This document shows positions 1 through 12,927 of a DNA stretch of 64,000 nt, one piece after another. The DNA comes from Proteromonas lacertae (lineage: Eukaryota > Sar > Bigyra > Opalinata > Proteromonadidae). Position 1 is the first letter of the stretch; every line of letters begins with the position of its first letter. Location of the stretch: the NCBI GenBank assembly GCA_002245135.1, contig NGBS01000014.1:1-64000 (forward strand), written 5' to 3'. Both the position numbers and the translations under genes were made by a program. The notes beneath the pieces were generated by a model. It was given only the letters and a program-made list of their open reading frames with translations, had not been told where the DNA came from and made no database searches.

Positions 1-3000
1 TCAATTCCTGGATTTAGATTGACTATTTCGCCATTTTCATCACTTATCACAAATGCTTGTTGTTTAGGTAATTCTTCTTCATTTTTGGCATTTCTTATTT
101 CTTCTAGATTGTTATACAAATATTGATCTATATCATAAATATCTTCGTATTTCATTTCATTCCATTAAAAACATTCCAAAAACATTTGGGAAACATAAAT
201 GGTAAAGAGCATTTGATAATATTGAATACCATTATTCTACCTACAAATTCATACATTTTCATATGTTCTATTTCTTTACAATTTGGATTTGGAATAAAAC
301 AATCAGTATCAATACCATATTTATGTTTATTATTACTTGTTGGAATAAACAAATCAAAATATTCACTGAATAAATCTTCAATCATTTCTTCTAAACATTC
401 TCTAAATGGTCCACCTGCATCTGAAGCATCTTCATTTCTGAAAAAACTTTAATATTCTATATCATCACATGTTGCAAACCATATTCTTTCTCCATATCCA
501 TATAATTGGTTGTATAATTGCTTAAAAACACAATTTGATGTTAATGAGTTTGTTATTCCTTGTTCTTTTTCATCATTTGCTTTAAATCTGTCAATTTCTA
601 CAGATTTTCGACTATTTCCTCTTCTTGAATTTCTGAATTCATTGTATAACTGATTTAGCATGCCTGTTTATATTCTTTTGACATAAATGTCTTACTTTCT
701 TTAATCAGATAGGCAAAACTTCCTTTTACATTTAATTGAGATAAATCAACATATTTCAATATTTCAATTATATTTTTTCCAACTATTTCAATGACTGAAA
801 CAATCAATTTAAATATATCCCATGCTGGAATATTATTTTCAGAGTTCTCACTCACATATTGATTATATACATCTAATAATTGTTCTGGTGTTTTAAATTC
901 TTCACTGAATCTTTCTTTTATCTTAAGAACATTCTTAATTATTTCTCTATTCTTCACACAATTATTCACTTTTTCAATCAAATCTTTATTCTCTTTTCCA
1001 ACTTTATTCAATACACTAAAATCATCTAATTTGCCACATGGATATATAACATCTTTATTCCATATTCATTGTGAGAATAAGATCGTGGAGGATTTACTTC
1101 TATTGTATATTTCTTATTATCATAAGGCCTAGAAATATATTGTTTGTCATATTTATTTGGAAAAGCATGGTACAATTTCACCAAATAATATCTTTATAGT
1201 TCCATTTCCAACATCTGTATTTTTACATATAATAACATTAAATCCATTGAAATAATTACATTCATATTCATATTTAAATGTTTCTGTTTCTATCATTGGA
1301 TGAGCTGATTCAAATCTTTTCGTATAACAATCTAATAAAATTACATATTCATTTAATTCTATTGGTATTTCTGACTTGTTGATTAATGATTGTAACAGTG
1401 AATATACAGAAGATATTTTCTCAATGGACATATTATTATCAAATAACAACTGATAATTTATAAAATTTGAATGTAATTTTGCTACACTATATAATTCTAA
1501 CAGAAATTTATCAGTGTTACTTTGTATATTATTGTTGGTTATATTACTGAATGATTGAATAGCTAAATTATTGATATCTTTTGATTGTTTAACTCCATTA
1601 AAAAATCTTTCATCTCTAAACAATGAAATTAATATGTTTATTATTCTATCTTTATTCTGAGATATAACAACATGTTTAACCAAAGTATTAAATAATTCTT
1701 GTTTTATTTCAACATTTAATGAATCAATTATGCTAGATTCATGTAATATGATGTCTAATAACCATAATGACCAATCTAAATTTGGATGTATTGTTAAATT
1801 CATTTCAGATGTTATTTCTGAATCTCCTAACCCAATAGCAATGAATCTATATCCCCATCTAGTATTACTACTTTCATATGTGAATTTGCAGTAAAGAGTG
1901 TTTGAATTAACAACAAATGATTGGAAGTTACTATTTTCATCAAATGATTTAATCACATTTTCACAGTTACTATCTAAACTAAAACTCAATCTTCCACTTC
2001 CAATATTATTCTTTTCATCAAATATAATCACCATTGATTTAAAATTCGATAGTGTAACATTTCCTATGTAGCTTGAATGTTTATATAGTGGATGTAATGA
2101 TTCTATTACTTTATAATCTTTGATTTCAGGCAGATTCAAATGCCATAACATTTCTGATATTGATAATGAAACAATTGATGATAAAGAATGATTTATACAT
2201 TCACATGGAGATATATCATTTTCTAATTCTAATTTATCATTTACAACATCATTCTTCAATCTATTTATATACATCTTTGTCATTATTTCGAATGAATTAT
2301 TGTTATTCTCATTCTCTATAATTCTTATTAATAATTTTGAATCTAAAGAATATCCACTACTTAATCTTTTATAGCATTGTAAAAATGAATATGGATCATT
2401 GATTGAATAAATAATTGGATTGATTTTCATTAGTTTCATTAAAATATCTCTATTCGTAGTTTTACATAATGTATTTGTTAGTGCATTTACATTATTCAAA
2501 GAATTATTTACATTACTTATTTTGTAACCATATTTCTCATCTATCGAATACACATTATCTTTCAACATATGATCATTTACACAAATAATTGTTGATTGGT
2601 TGTTTTTAAAAGTAATAAAATAAGTTGTATGATTTTGTTGATATAAAAATACAGCAAATTCTTTGTTTGAATCTATTTCATATGGATTGCTATTCAAAAA
2701 TACAATTTGACCAGCATTCAATACAGTTTTATTGTCATATTTTGATAAATGACAATATTTAGATACTTTTTTATCTTCATCATATGATATATTTGTTTTA
2801 TTTAATTCACTATAATCAATTTGTTGTTTTGACAGAATATCTTTTGGTAATTCACCAATAAATAATTCTTTTGGATAATCTTTATATCTCTCACTATTTT
2901 CCATTATCCAATGAGAAGCTTCATCAGGATTTTTATATAATTCAATCGCTTTTTTAGCTAGTTCAATTGTACAACCAACAGTTGCAGATATTCTTTCTTC

Positions 3001-6000
3001 AACACTAATATCCTTATTCTTTCCATCTCTTTCTGTCTTCATTTCATTCATTATTCCACTACTGTATATATCTTTAGCAAATGCTTCATTCCACTGGCAC
3101 ATTTCTAAACAACTTATAGCTTCATTTTTTGAAGCACCAGTCTTAATCATACTATCTATTAGTTTCATTTTATCTTCTGAATATTCTTGAGGAGTAACTT
3201 TTTCTTTAACAATATATGATTTAATAAATAAATGATTCATTGAATAAAACATATTAGAATTAAATGATAATAAATGAGATAATACAGATGATGATAATGA
3301 TAATGGTAAACTTGATACTGACACTGATATATTCTGTATTGATTTTATTATATTCTGTATTAAAACAGTTGGAATTAATTCATAATGATTGAATATTTCA
3401 TATTTCAGATAATTGAATAACAATAATGAAACTGTTTCTATTTGAACAGGAAGAGATTTATTCAGATTAATATCATTTATATCATAAACTACTTTTATCA
3501 AATCACATAATAATGATGAATATGGAGTTTCATTTAATGGAATTGATGGAACATCCATTGATATAATTGAATCATAGTCAATTTCATATATCATTTTTGA
3601 TGATTCTATTTCAACTTTCAATTTTGAAAAACAATCTTTCACTTCTACTACTCTACATTTTGATATAATTCCTTTTATATTTACTTCAATGATTGAATCT
3701 TTCGAGATTACTGGCTGAATTCCACCATGAATTGCTAATACACCTGTAGTTATATAAGTATCATAGTCTATTTTATAAGAATCAAGATCTTTCAATGAAT
3801 CACTCATTCTTTTCATATTATTATTTGTTAAATTGAATACTAATGCCAAAATTGATTTGTTCTTCATTATTTCTCTTAGAAATTGAAGTAGATATATCTT
3901 TTTCCATATCAAAGTATTTCCATTATAGTTACTAAATGAATTCACACAATTATCATGAGAGGGAAATATCATTCCTGATTTTGTATAAGGTAATTGACAT
4001 TCCTTACAAATGGATGTTTCAGTATCATTTTCACAATCACATAATAAACATTTCCATATAGATGAAGGTTTGATATTATCTGTATAATCATTTGTTTTCA
4101 ATGTCATATTATCATCATATAATATGATCTTTCCTAATTCTAATAATAATTTCATTATAAAATCGATAATCTTGCTTGTAATTGTAGAATTATTTGTAGA
4201 TATTTCAAATAGATTTGCATTTATACATTTCAATATTAATATCTGATTAGGAATTGTTGTATTTTGATATAAATCAATCAACAATAACAAATTATTTTGA
4301 TTTTTAATCCATTCTTTTAATATTGTTGAATCACTAATTCTGTATAATTGTGATAATATAAGAGATAATTTTCTATCCACAATTGATTCATCTTCATTAA
4401 ACAAATTCAAATCAACATTTATTCCATTTTCTTTATTTAGTGATTGAATAATAGAAATTAACATATTTCTTTCTTTTTCATATGACGATTGAATATAATT
4501 TCTGTAAAATTGATTGATATTATTCAATTTTGTATAAATAAAAGAGAATAAAGATAATAGAAGTGGTTTTGTTGATTGTAATGATGTTTCTGGTGATTCA
4601 AATACCATTGGCTGATATGCTGGAATATCTTCTTTTGAATTTCTTTTAAATAAAGTTTGAAATACATTTTCATATCTCTTTTCATATGATTGTTTCTTTA
4701 CTCCACCTTCTTTTACAATAGATGAAGTAATAAACAAAACAATATTATTACATAAATCATCAATTGAACAAGTTGCTAAAATATCATCATGAATACTTCT
4801 GTGAAAAGATGTTGTTGTTATACCACTATCAATATTTAATCTATGTAATTCATTACCATCTTCAATTTCCATTTCATAATTCTCTACTTTTTGATTGTTG
4901 TTTTCTTTCAATGCATGATAAACTAACAGTTTAATATTTTCTTCACTCATATATTTAACATATAAATGTAAATCTAAACCAGGTTCAATTCCATGTCTTT
5001 TCCAAAATGAATCACTTAGATTCATTGAAAATAATTCTAATAATAATTCTGATTTATTGAAATATCCATTTGATATTGCATCATAAACAGATTGATGATA
5101 ATGTTTTAAACATTCTTTATCTATTCATTATAAACAATAATGTATATAATACTTTTAATCTCATTTATATCTTTAAGATGATAAATCTTGTTGAATGTAA
5201 TGATATGATTGAATAAATCCATTATTTGTGATTCTTCTAATATCCAAGAATCACATTCTGTATAATCCAAATATAACTCTTTCACATATAACAAATCATT
5301 ATAATACTATGTGAAAATAGAATATTAAATGAAATATACTTGTTTATCAAAGCAAACAATCATTGAATTCTTGAATGAAATTAAAAATCTAAGAAATTCA
5401 TTTGATAATTCATAATATGATTTGGATTTACATCCATCAACATCTTTTGAATAATGATGATAGTAGTTGATTTCTTCTTCTATTGATAATTCTTTATTTT
5501 CATATTTTCCACATAAACTTGATAAAAATCCATTCAATATCAACGAATTTGAACCATCATTATTCAATAGCAAACTATACATTGTCAAACCAGATATTCT
5601 CAACTTTGTTCTTATATCTCTTCTTTCTAATAATTTTATCATCATTTCATTACTTATTGAATTACCATTACAAATATAAGATAAAGCAACTTTCATTTTT
5701 GATTCTACATCATTCTTTCTATCATCAGAATTATGTAATTCACATTGTTGTATTAAAATACATCTTTCTTCTAATCTTTTCAAATAATCAGCAAATGTAT
5801 TTGGTAATGAAAAATCAACATTTCTTCTTTCATTTTCATTTTCATTTTGATTCTCTCTTTCATTTGTTTCTTCTTCTTCTATTCTGTTATAAAACTGTTT
5901 CATTTCTCTCAAATGTTGTATTACTCTACATAACGATATTATTACAGGTTTTATATTTTCATAATCAAATTCACTTTCCTCATTTTCATTGAATATTATA

Positions 6001-9000
6001 AACATTTTAAATATATCTAATGACTTTTCATAAATATATGATAAACTACATAAACATTGGATTATTGGATTAAACATTTCTTCATTATTCATGATCAACT
6101 GTGGTGCATTTATTCCATTCAATCTTGTTATTGTTTTAACAATGAACTTCATTGATTTATCTATTGATTTGGATAATGAAGTGTATAATTGATTTGTCAA
6201 AGAATCACTTTTTGGCTTACTTATTGTTTGAATGAAATTATCATCACATATTCTCTTATCAATTGATAATTTTGATATATATTTGTTATTATCAAATGAT
6301 TCTAGCAAAAACTGTAATATTGGAGGATTGGAAATTGATGGTAATGATTCAAGGAAGAAAGACTGATCGGTGACTGTTAATCCTTTCATTTCTATTTTCT
6401 CTAATGGTTTTTTATGAATCAATTCATTGAATTCATCATAATCATATTTTGATATGAAGTTATTTATGAATAAAAATATCATATTTGAGTTTCTAATAAA
6501 GGTTATTGTAGATTCTGATGGATGATTATTCAATTCTGGAACTATTCACTTATAGTAATAAATAATATACAACTTATTCCATTGTTCCCTATTTCATGAG
6601 GAATTAATCCAATTAAATCATAATTCATATTAAATGGAGTTTGTATTTCATATTCTTTCATTAATCCATTACAGAATAATGGTGAATTTAACCACACTAA
6701 TAGATCTTGTTCTTCATATAAAACTGTAAGTGATTTTGTAAGTAGAGAAGCACAATAACCACAAACATATGAAATATAATCATATAAACATTCATTTTGG
6801 ATATTTCGATTATTATTCATTATTTCATAAATATCATTTCTTAAACCAATTAAATCGGATGAAATAGCTGATATAAATGGAAATATTATTTCATCTGATT
6901 GTGCTTTTACTAAAATAAGCATTATCAAGAATAAATTCATTGGTAATGTTTTGTATATAAATGAATATTCTTCATCAAAACACTTGGATGATTTTGCATT
7001 ATAAAAGTAATGTCTTACTCCTATAAGTAATGAATCAATCATTCTATTATCAAATAAAATAATAGTAATATATACTCAATTACAAAATGAAGTTTTTCAT
7101 AAATGATTTGTATTTGAGAATCATTACTTTTATCAATTGATTTAATATCTTTCATAAACTGAAATACTGTTGATTCTAAAATGAATTGCAGAATTGTTTC
7201 ACCTAAATAACTTTCATGATGAGATTTTGTTGAAGAAGAAAGTAATTTTAAAGTTTCGAAATAGGACATTTTGATTTTTGGATTGAAAACATCACTTTCA
7301 AGCTTAGACATTTCTTTAGGATTAGTTAATAATGGTTCAAACATTTCAGTAATTTGATGTGATAAATAATTATCATATTTACTTGCATTTATTAATATTT
7401 CAAGTTTTGAACCAGGAGGTGAATCTTTGAGTATGTTTATACAATAATTCTTCATAATTTCTGATAATTTTATTTTCTTCAACAAATTTCTTATCTTCTC
7501 ATTGTTTTCTTTCTCATTAATCCAATCATTGTATTTCTCAATTGTTGAATTGATTGTTATTAACAAATTTCCATATTCTTCTGAATAATTACAACCACTG
7601 TTTGATAAATCATATGAATAGAGATAATTCATTTCTTTATTCAATAAATCAAACAATAATACAATCATCTCTATATTATCAATTGTTGTTTTTGGATTTG
7701 ACATTAGTAGTTGAATATAGTTTAACAATACTGACAGATAATGAGGATGAAGATCTAAAACATGCCAATTACCCAATTCAAGTTTGTTAATTATTCTGAG
7801 ATATTCTAATGGATAATTAGAATAGTATATTTTTTCTTCTTCTTCATACAAAACCATCTTTGCATCATTAATTGAAAGTTTCATTTCTATAAATACATCA
7901 ATAAGCTTATATTTATTCTCTTCATTCATTTTGATTTTGTATAAATTCATTAGAAATAGAAGTAAATAATCTATAGCTCCAGTTTTCAATATCAAATCTA
8001 AGATTGTAGTAACAGTTTCATTATAGCAATCTATCTCATTTGTATTTAAAATATGGTTAAACAGTTTATCAAATATGTTTCTAATTGAAATATCATATCT
8101 ACTTGTGGATGTATCTTTTGATAAATATATATTTTCTATTGATATATTCTCACTCTTTCCATTGATTAATCTTACTTCCAACTCAAATAGGTTATTGAAT
8201 GGAATTCTATCTTTTTCAAATTCAACACATAGGTTTTTATCTTTTACATCTTTTTCATTCAATTCGTAATCTATTTCTATTGGTGAGATAACTTTTGGAT
8301 TTTTATAGTTGAAAATGAATTTAATTCTATATAATTATAACCAAAATAATATACTTCTTTGGTATTTTTTCATCTTTGAATGACATAATTGCATTCTTTA
8401 TTGGATCACAACAATTACACTGTCTTCGGTAATAGAAATGATATATTAAATCATCATCACTTGTCTCAACTATATTTATAGTAAATAGAACTAATTATAC
8501 ATGATGATTTACTAACATAGTAATACAATTCATTATAGAAACAAAAATTGTATAAAAATGATCTATAAATCATAAAATAAATATTTATACAATTTAAATT
8601 CCTTATTATATGCTTTCAATACGTTCTGAAGTGTAGTTAGAACAACTGAGTTGATGCTGGACATATTCTTGGCAATTTCATTGATAATCTGAAAATTATC
8701 ATTCTTTCTGATTGTTACAATCTCTTTTTTGTCACTATCAGTTTGTTTTGCCTATATAAAATATAAATATTAAGATACTTCTTTGACATAACAATCATTT
8801 CCATAAATTAGCATTGAAAGTAAAGCAATTACTCTTTTTTCTACATCTTTACTTATTTTAGATAATATATGATTAGTATCTCTATCTAACAAGCTTAAGT
8901 AGTTGTGCTTCAAGAAATCTTCCTCTTCTTTTTGTCTTTTTGTAAATTTGTTGTTAATTTCCTATATTATAATCAATAAATTATACATTTTGATATTTTA

Positions 9001-9118
9001 CATTGGTTTTATACAAGTAATCAAGATAATGCGAATCAATACTAGCAGCTGCATTAGTACTTTCAAACATTTCTCTTATTTTTGCAAATGTAGCATAATC
9101 TGGAATAGTGTTACTCAT
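1..9118 (-). CDS. Giant HECT-type E3 ubiquitin ligase, 3' end beyond window
   Basis: HECT ligases take ubiquitin onto a C-lobe cysteine and pass it to substrates. I start at the ATG at 9118 and splice ten exons: 9118-9002, 8961-8779, 8751-8591, 8562-8501, 8469-8355, 8326-7076, 7043-6571, 6541-5340, 5306-5153 and 5120 to about 1174. They sum to exactly 2,555 codons, with introns of about 27-40 nt. Visible domains: a RanBP2-type zinc finger near 4060-3985 (W-x-C-x2-C-x10-C-x2-C), two UBA-like helices near 3170-2890, and a ZZEF1/HERC2-type motif (SSNTRWGYRF) near 1870-1830. Below about 1011 the HECT N-lobe is recognisable (DAGGPFREC near 430-400, LFIPT, CSLPFMFP), and the window ends before the catalytic cysteine. 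This last 1.2 kb needs one normal 32-nt intron (about 693-662) plus frame corrections near 1170-1050, 450 and 155. It is either mis-sequenced or decaying. Family is confident; the orthologue is not. Confidence 0.85.
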
Positions 9119-9295
9119 AATTTATCTATGTACAAATTAGCTGATTTATGTTTATATATAGAGATAAAGCGTATAGCAATAGATATATACATACAAATTG
9201 TAAATAACAGCAATGTAATGGTTTTTATAAGCTCAGTCGACTAGAAAATGCTTGTATGTAAAATGGAAAGAGTTTGAATTTCTTACTTAAACATT

Positions 9296-9420
9296 CCTAT
9301 TTAACTCATTGGCTCTTTTGTGACACATTACCGCCATTACGGAAGAACAGCCGGTAAGCATTGTTCAACTTATCTGAAAGGGATATTGATGTAAAGCTCC
9401 TTCCAATATTAAGTCTTTAT
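9296..9420. other. GC-richer island with a hairpin in a gene-free gap
   Basis: The gap 9119-9836 separates the start of the HECT gene from the end of the AFG2 gene. I see no coding frame in it. About 100 bases from 9305 are clearly richer in G and C than their surroundings. TTACCG at 9328-9333 pairs with CGGTAA at 9352-9357. This could be a small structured RNA such as a snoRNA, or a regulatory block. It matches no RNA family I know. The rest of the gap is plain AT-rich sequence. Confidence 0.3.
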
Positions 9421-9836
9421 AGGTTAATTACAACTTATATCATATACCTAATTTTTCTATAGACACTGTATTATTACAGATTCATCAACATATTACAGTG
9501 TTAAAAATACCATTATATTAATACAGCACAGTAATTACACATCATTACTCTATATAAAGCATAAATCGAATAAGTTATACACAAAACATCAATTTCAACA
9601 ATAGTGATATATACATCAATGAATATAGAATAAACATATAAATCTCAACACTTTTACTTTTTATTGTATAACTTTATTTTTACATCTATAAACTGTTTAA
9701 TGTAGTTATATTACACTGAAATTTCATTAAATTGAAAAGATTTTTAAAAAAATCAATCTGGGGATTTTTTGGATTAAAATCTATTTTGAATTATTCTCTC
9801 TAAAACACACACAAATACACAATAAAACAAAATTGT

Positions 9837-12403
9837 CTAATAAAAAGATCTGCCCTGTATATTTGCATAATATCTCAACAATTCATCACTTGTTTGCTTC
9901 TTTATTCTCTCAATAGCTAATTTATAATCAGTCATCTCCAATTTCACATTATTTATATCTTTCTCTAAACGTATTAAACAAGCTTCACGACAAACACTCT
10001 CTATCTCAGCTCCACTATAACCATCAGTCATTTCTCCCAGTTCATTATAATCTTCATCACTCAAACCTACATTTTTACTTTTCTTACTATATATTTTGAA
10101 TATCTCAATTCTAGTTTCAAGATCAGGCAATTTCACATATAACAATCGATCAAACCTACCTGGCCTTAGCAAAGCGTTATCAATCATATCAGGTCTATTA
10201 GTAGCACCAATTACAATAATTTCATTCTTACTATTAATACCATCCATTTCAATCAACAGTTGACTTAATATTCTGTTATTCACTCCACTTGTAGAATCAC
10301 TACTATTCGAACTTCTTTTTGTAGTCAATGAATCAATCTCATCAAAGAAGATAATACAAGGAGAAGCTACTCTTGCTTTTCTAAATATTTCTTTTATTGA
10401 TTTCTCACTTTCACCAACCCATTTACTTAATAACTCCGGTCCTTTGATGGAAATGAAATTCATCTTTGTTTCTGTAGCAATTGCTTTAGCCATCAATGTC
10501 TTGGAACATCCTGGAGGACCATATAATAAAACACCTTTAGGAATATCAATTTTCATTCTTTCAAATATTTCTCTTTTATTTATAGGCCATTCCACACATT
10601 CTTTTATTTGATTTTTTAGTTCTGTTTCTCCACCAATATCGTACCAATGCACTTCTGGGATTTCTACTTCAATTTCTCTTAAACTACTTGGATTTATGAC
10701 TTTAATACATTTCTTTACATCTTCATATTTTCTATTATATATATATATATATATATATAAACAATATCATATATATATATATACAATGAAAATGATTTTT
10801 CATTATCATGGCTATTATTATTATTATCACTATCTTCTACAGCATTATTATTAATATTATATTCTCTTTTTAAACAATTCAAACAACTTTCATTTATTAA
10901 CAAAGCAATATCAGCTCCAACAAATCCATTAATATTTTCATTTATATCACTTAATTCACTTTCACTTATTTCATTTGGTATATTATTTATCAATTTCTTT
11001 AATATTTCCATTCTGTTCTCTTTATTGGGAATTGGAATTTCGATTTCTTTATCAAATCTTCCTGGTCTTCTCAATGCATTATCTATAGAATTAACTCTAT
11101 TTGTTGCACCAATTATAAAGACTTTTCCAATTGAATTTATTCCATCCATTAGAGTTAATAACGTAGAAACAATTCTTCTTTCTATTTCACTTTCACTATT
11201 GCTTCGATCATTACAAATAGAATCAATTTCATCTATAAAGATTATTGAAGGACTATTCTTTACTGCTTCAACAAATATTGTTTTTAATTTATTCTCACTT
11301 TCACCAACATATTCACTGATAATTTCACTTCCATTGATTGGATATATATTGTAATTTAATTCGTTACAAATGTAACGGATAAGTAATGTTTTCCCAGTTC
11401 CAGGTGAACCATATAATAATAAACCTCTTGGACATTTCATACCTAAATTTAAGAACAATTCACTTTTGTTTAACGACAAATCAATTATCTTCTTTATTTC
11501 ATTTATTTCATTATTTAATCCACCAATTATTATATTTGAACTTTTATTGTCATTATTATTATTATTATTTCCATAGATTATTTCATTATTACCATTCATT
11601 ATTGTTATATTTAAAGATGTATCAATTGTTCCTGTTTCTATTCTTATATCAGTTTCTTTTTCACTTATATTTGTTTCATATAATAATTTTGGTTCTGTTG
11701 AAACTATTTCAAATGTTATAACTATCTATATATTTATATATATATTAATATTATATATTATATTATACTCCATTTATTGATATAAAATATTTACTATTTG
11801 TTATTATTATACTTTCACTGATTTTCGATTTTATTTCATTAATGTTGTAAGGGTTTAAAAAAATTGAATCTATTGATCCTATACACCTTAATTCTATGGA
11901 TTTGAGTTTAATTGAAGTACTACATTGAATTGGAATTAATCTAATTTGTGATTTCTTTTTGGCATTAATTAATTTTTGAATTGATTTCTTCATCAATACA
12001 GTATTTGAATCACATTTGGGATTTTGCCATACTTCACATACTTTATAAAAATATAAAATAAAAGTACAATACCTGTTCTATTCTTTGATTCTCCTTCCAA
12101 ATTCTCGATTAATACACAATTTGTACTTTCTAATCCGATTTTTATCATATTGTTGTAATTCATAGAGATTATAGGAATTACAGGAGATCTGTTTAAACTA
12201 TCATCTATTCCAATTTCACTTTCAACTGTACAATCAATATACTCCAATAATGTTTCTGGTTTTCGTTTTAATTCCTTCAAATCACTTTCGCTTTTCATAA
12301 TACCCTTCACTGTTATTGATTTCGTTACTCGCAAAGCTCCCATTACTCGATTCAACTCTTCTTCATCGCTTCTCTTCTTATTCTTCTTTTTCTTGGAAGA
12401 CAT
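9837..12403 (-). CDS. AFG2: AFG2/SPATA5-type AAA+ ATPase (two AAA domains)
   Basis: Cdc48-related ATPase; in yeast Afg2 (Drg1) releases Rlp24 from pre-60S particles in the cytoplasm. Four exons (12403-12073, 12040-11769, 11725-10785, 10731-9837) sum to 813 codons including the TAG stop, so 812 residues, normal for the family. The lysine-rich start (MSSKKKKNKKR) leads into a Cdc48-N-like region. D1 has Walker A GSPGTGKT, Walker B IIFIDEIDS and RRPGRFD. D2 has Walker A GPPGCSKT, Walker B IIFFDEIDS and LLRPGRFD. The CSKT form of the D2 P-loop is typical of AFG2/SPATA5 rather than Cdc48 or NVL, and is the main reason for the call. Introns are 32, 43 and 53 nt; the last is almost pure AT dinucleotide. 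D2 shows no sign of decay. Confidence 0.9.
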
Positions 12404-12819
12404 TCAAAACTAAAATGAAAAATCAGAAAACCAAAAGCCGAATTTTCAGTAATCAATCATTGTTTGTTTTATAGAGGCTAATTACACTTTTTAATAAATA
12501 GAATAAACATAGATTGAGCTATAGTACAGTGTGCTATAACCCTACCATCATTTTACGAATTAAAATGAAAATCTTTAATTTGAGTTTAATTCTGCTATTG
12601 AATCTTCTGTATCTTCTCTATGTACGTTTCTTTTTCAGTAATTATATCTTTTAATATATACAATAATACATAAATTATAAGCAATTCAACTATTTCTTTA
12701 ATTATTCTAATATTGGATATTTTCTTCCTTAAATTATGATATATTATATTAATCTTGATTATCATAGTCATTCTCTTCAACAATTATTATTGATCATCGA
12801 TTATCGATTATCCCAACAA
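12404..12819. other. Intergenic, no gene seen
   Basis: AT-rich stretch upstream of the AFG2 start. The only open frame (about 60 codons near 12595-12783) is low-complexity and has no splice context or recognisable motif. I see no RNA gene here. Confidence 0.5.
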
Positions 12820-12906
12820 AGCAAAGTTACCATCATAAATTTTTATTTTTCCATTTTTAATTACCTTAACATCAATTTTTCACATCTTATTCATCTCAGC
12901 TGATGT
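12820..12906 (-). pseudogene. Possible 3' piece of the gene interrupted by the MULE
   Basis: Read on the minus strand and joined through one copy of the 9-bp target-site duplication to the sequence right of the transposon, an open frame continues into this piece. It contains one in-frame TGA and ends at a TAA near 12820. Visible peptide includes KIDVKVIKNGK. If the join is right, this is the tail of the hAT relic or its host gene. It is too short to identify independently. Confidence 0.3.
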
Positions 12907-12915
12907 ATTTTTGTC
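12907..12915. repeat. Left 9-bp target-site duplication of the MULE
   Basis: ATTTTTGTC recurs exactly at 19723-19731. The two copies lie symmetrically about the element's axis (coordinate sum 32638), immediately outside 12916-19722. Nine bases is the usual target-site duplication length of Mutator-like elements. The match stops at exactly nine bases on both sides. Confidence 0.75.
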
Positions 12916-12927
12916 GAAAAGTTCTAT

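Noticed and set aside
5467-5992. Plus-strand open frames opposite the HECT gene
   Set aside because: Low-complexity shadows (Y, H, L, F-rich) of a well-supported minus-strand exon.
12595-12783. Possible small minus-strand gene
   Set aside because: Isoleucine/lysine-rich AT-driven frame with no motif or neighbouring exon.
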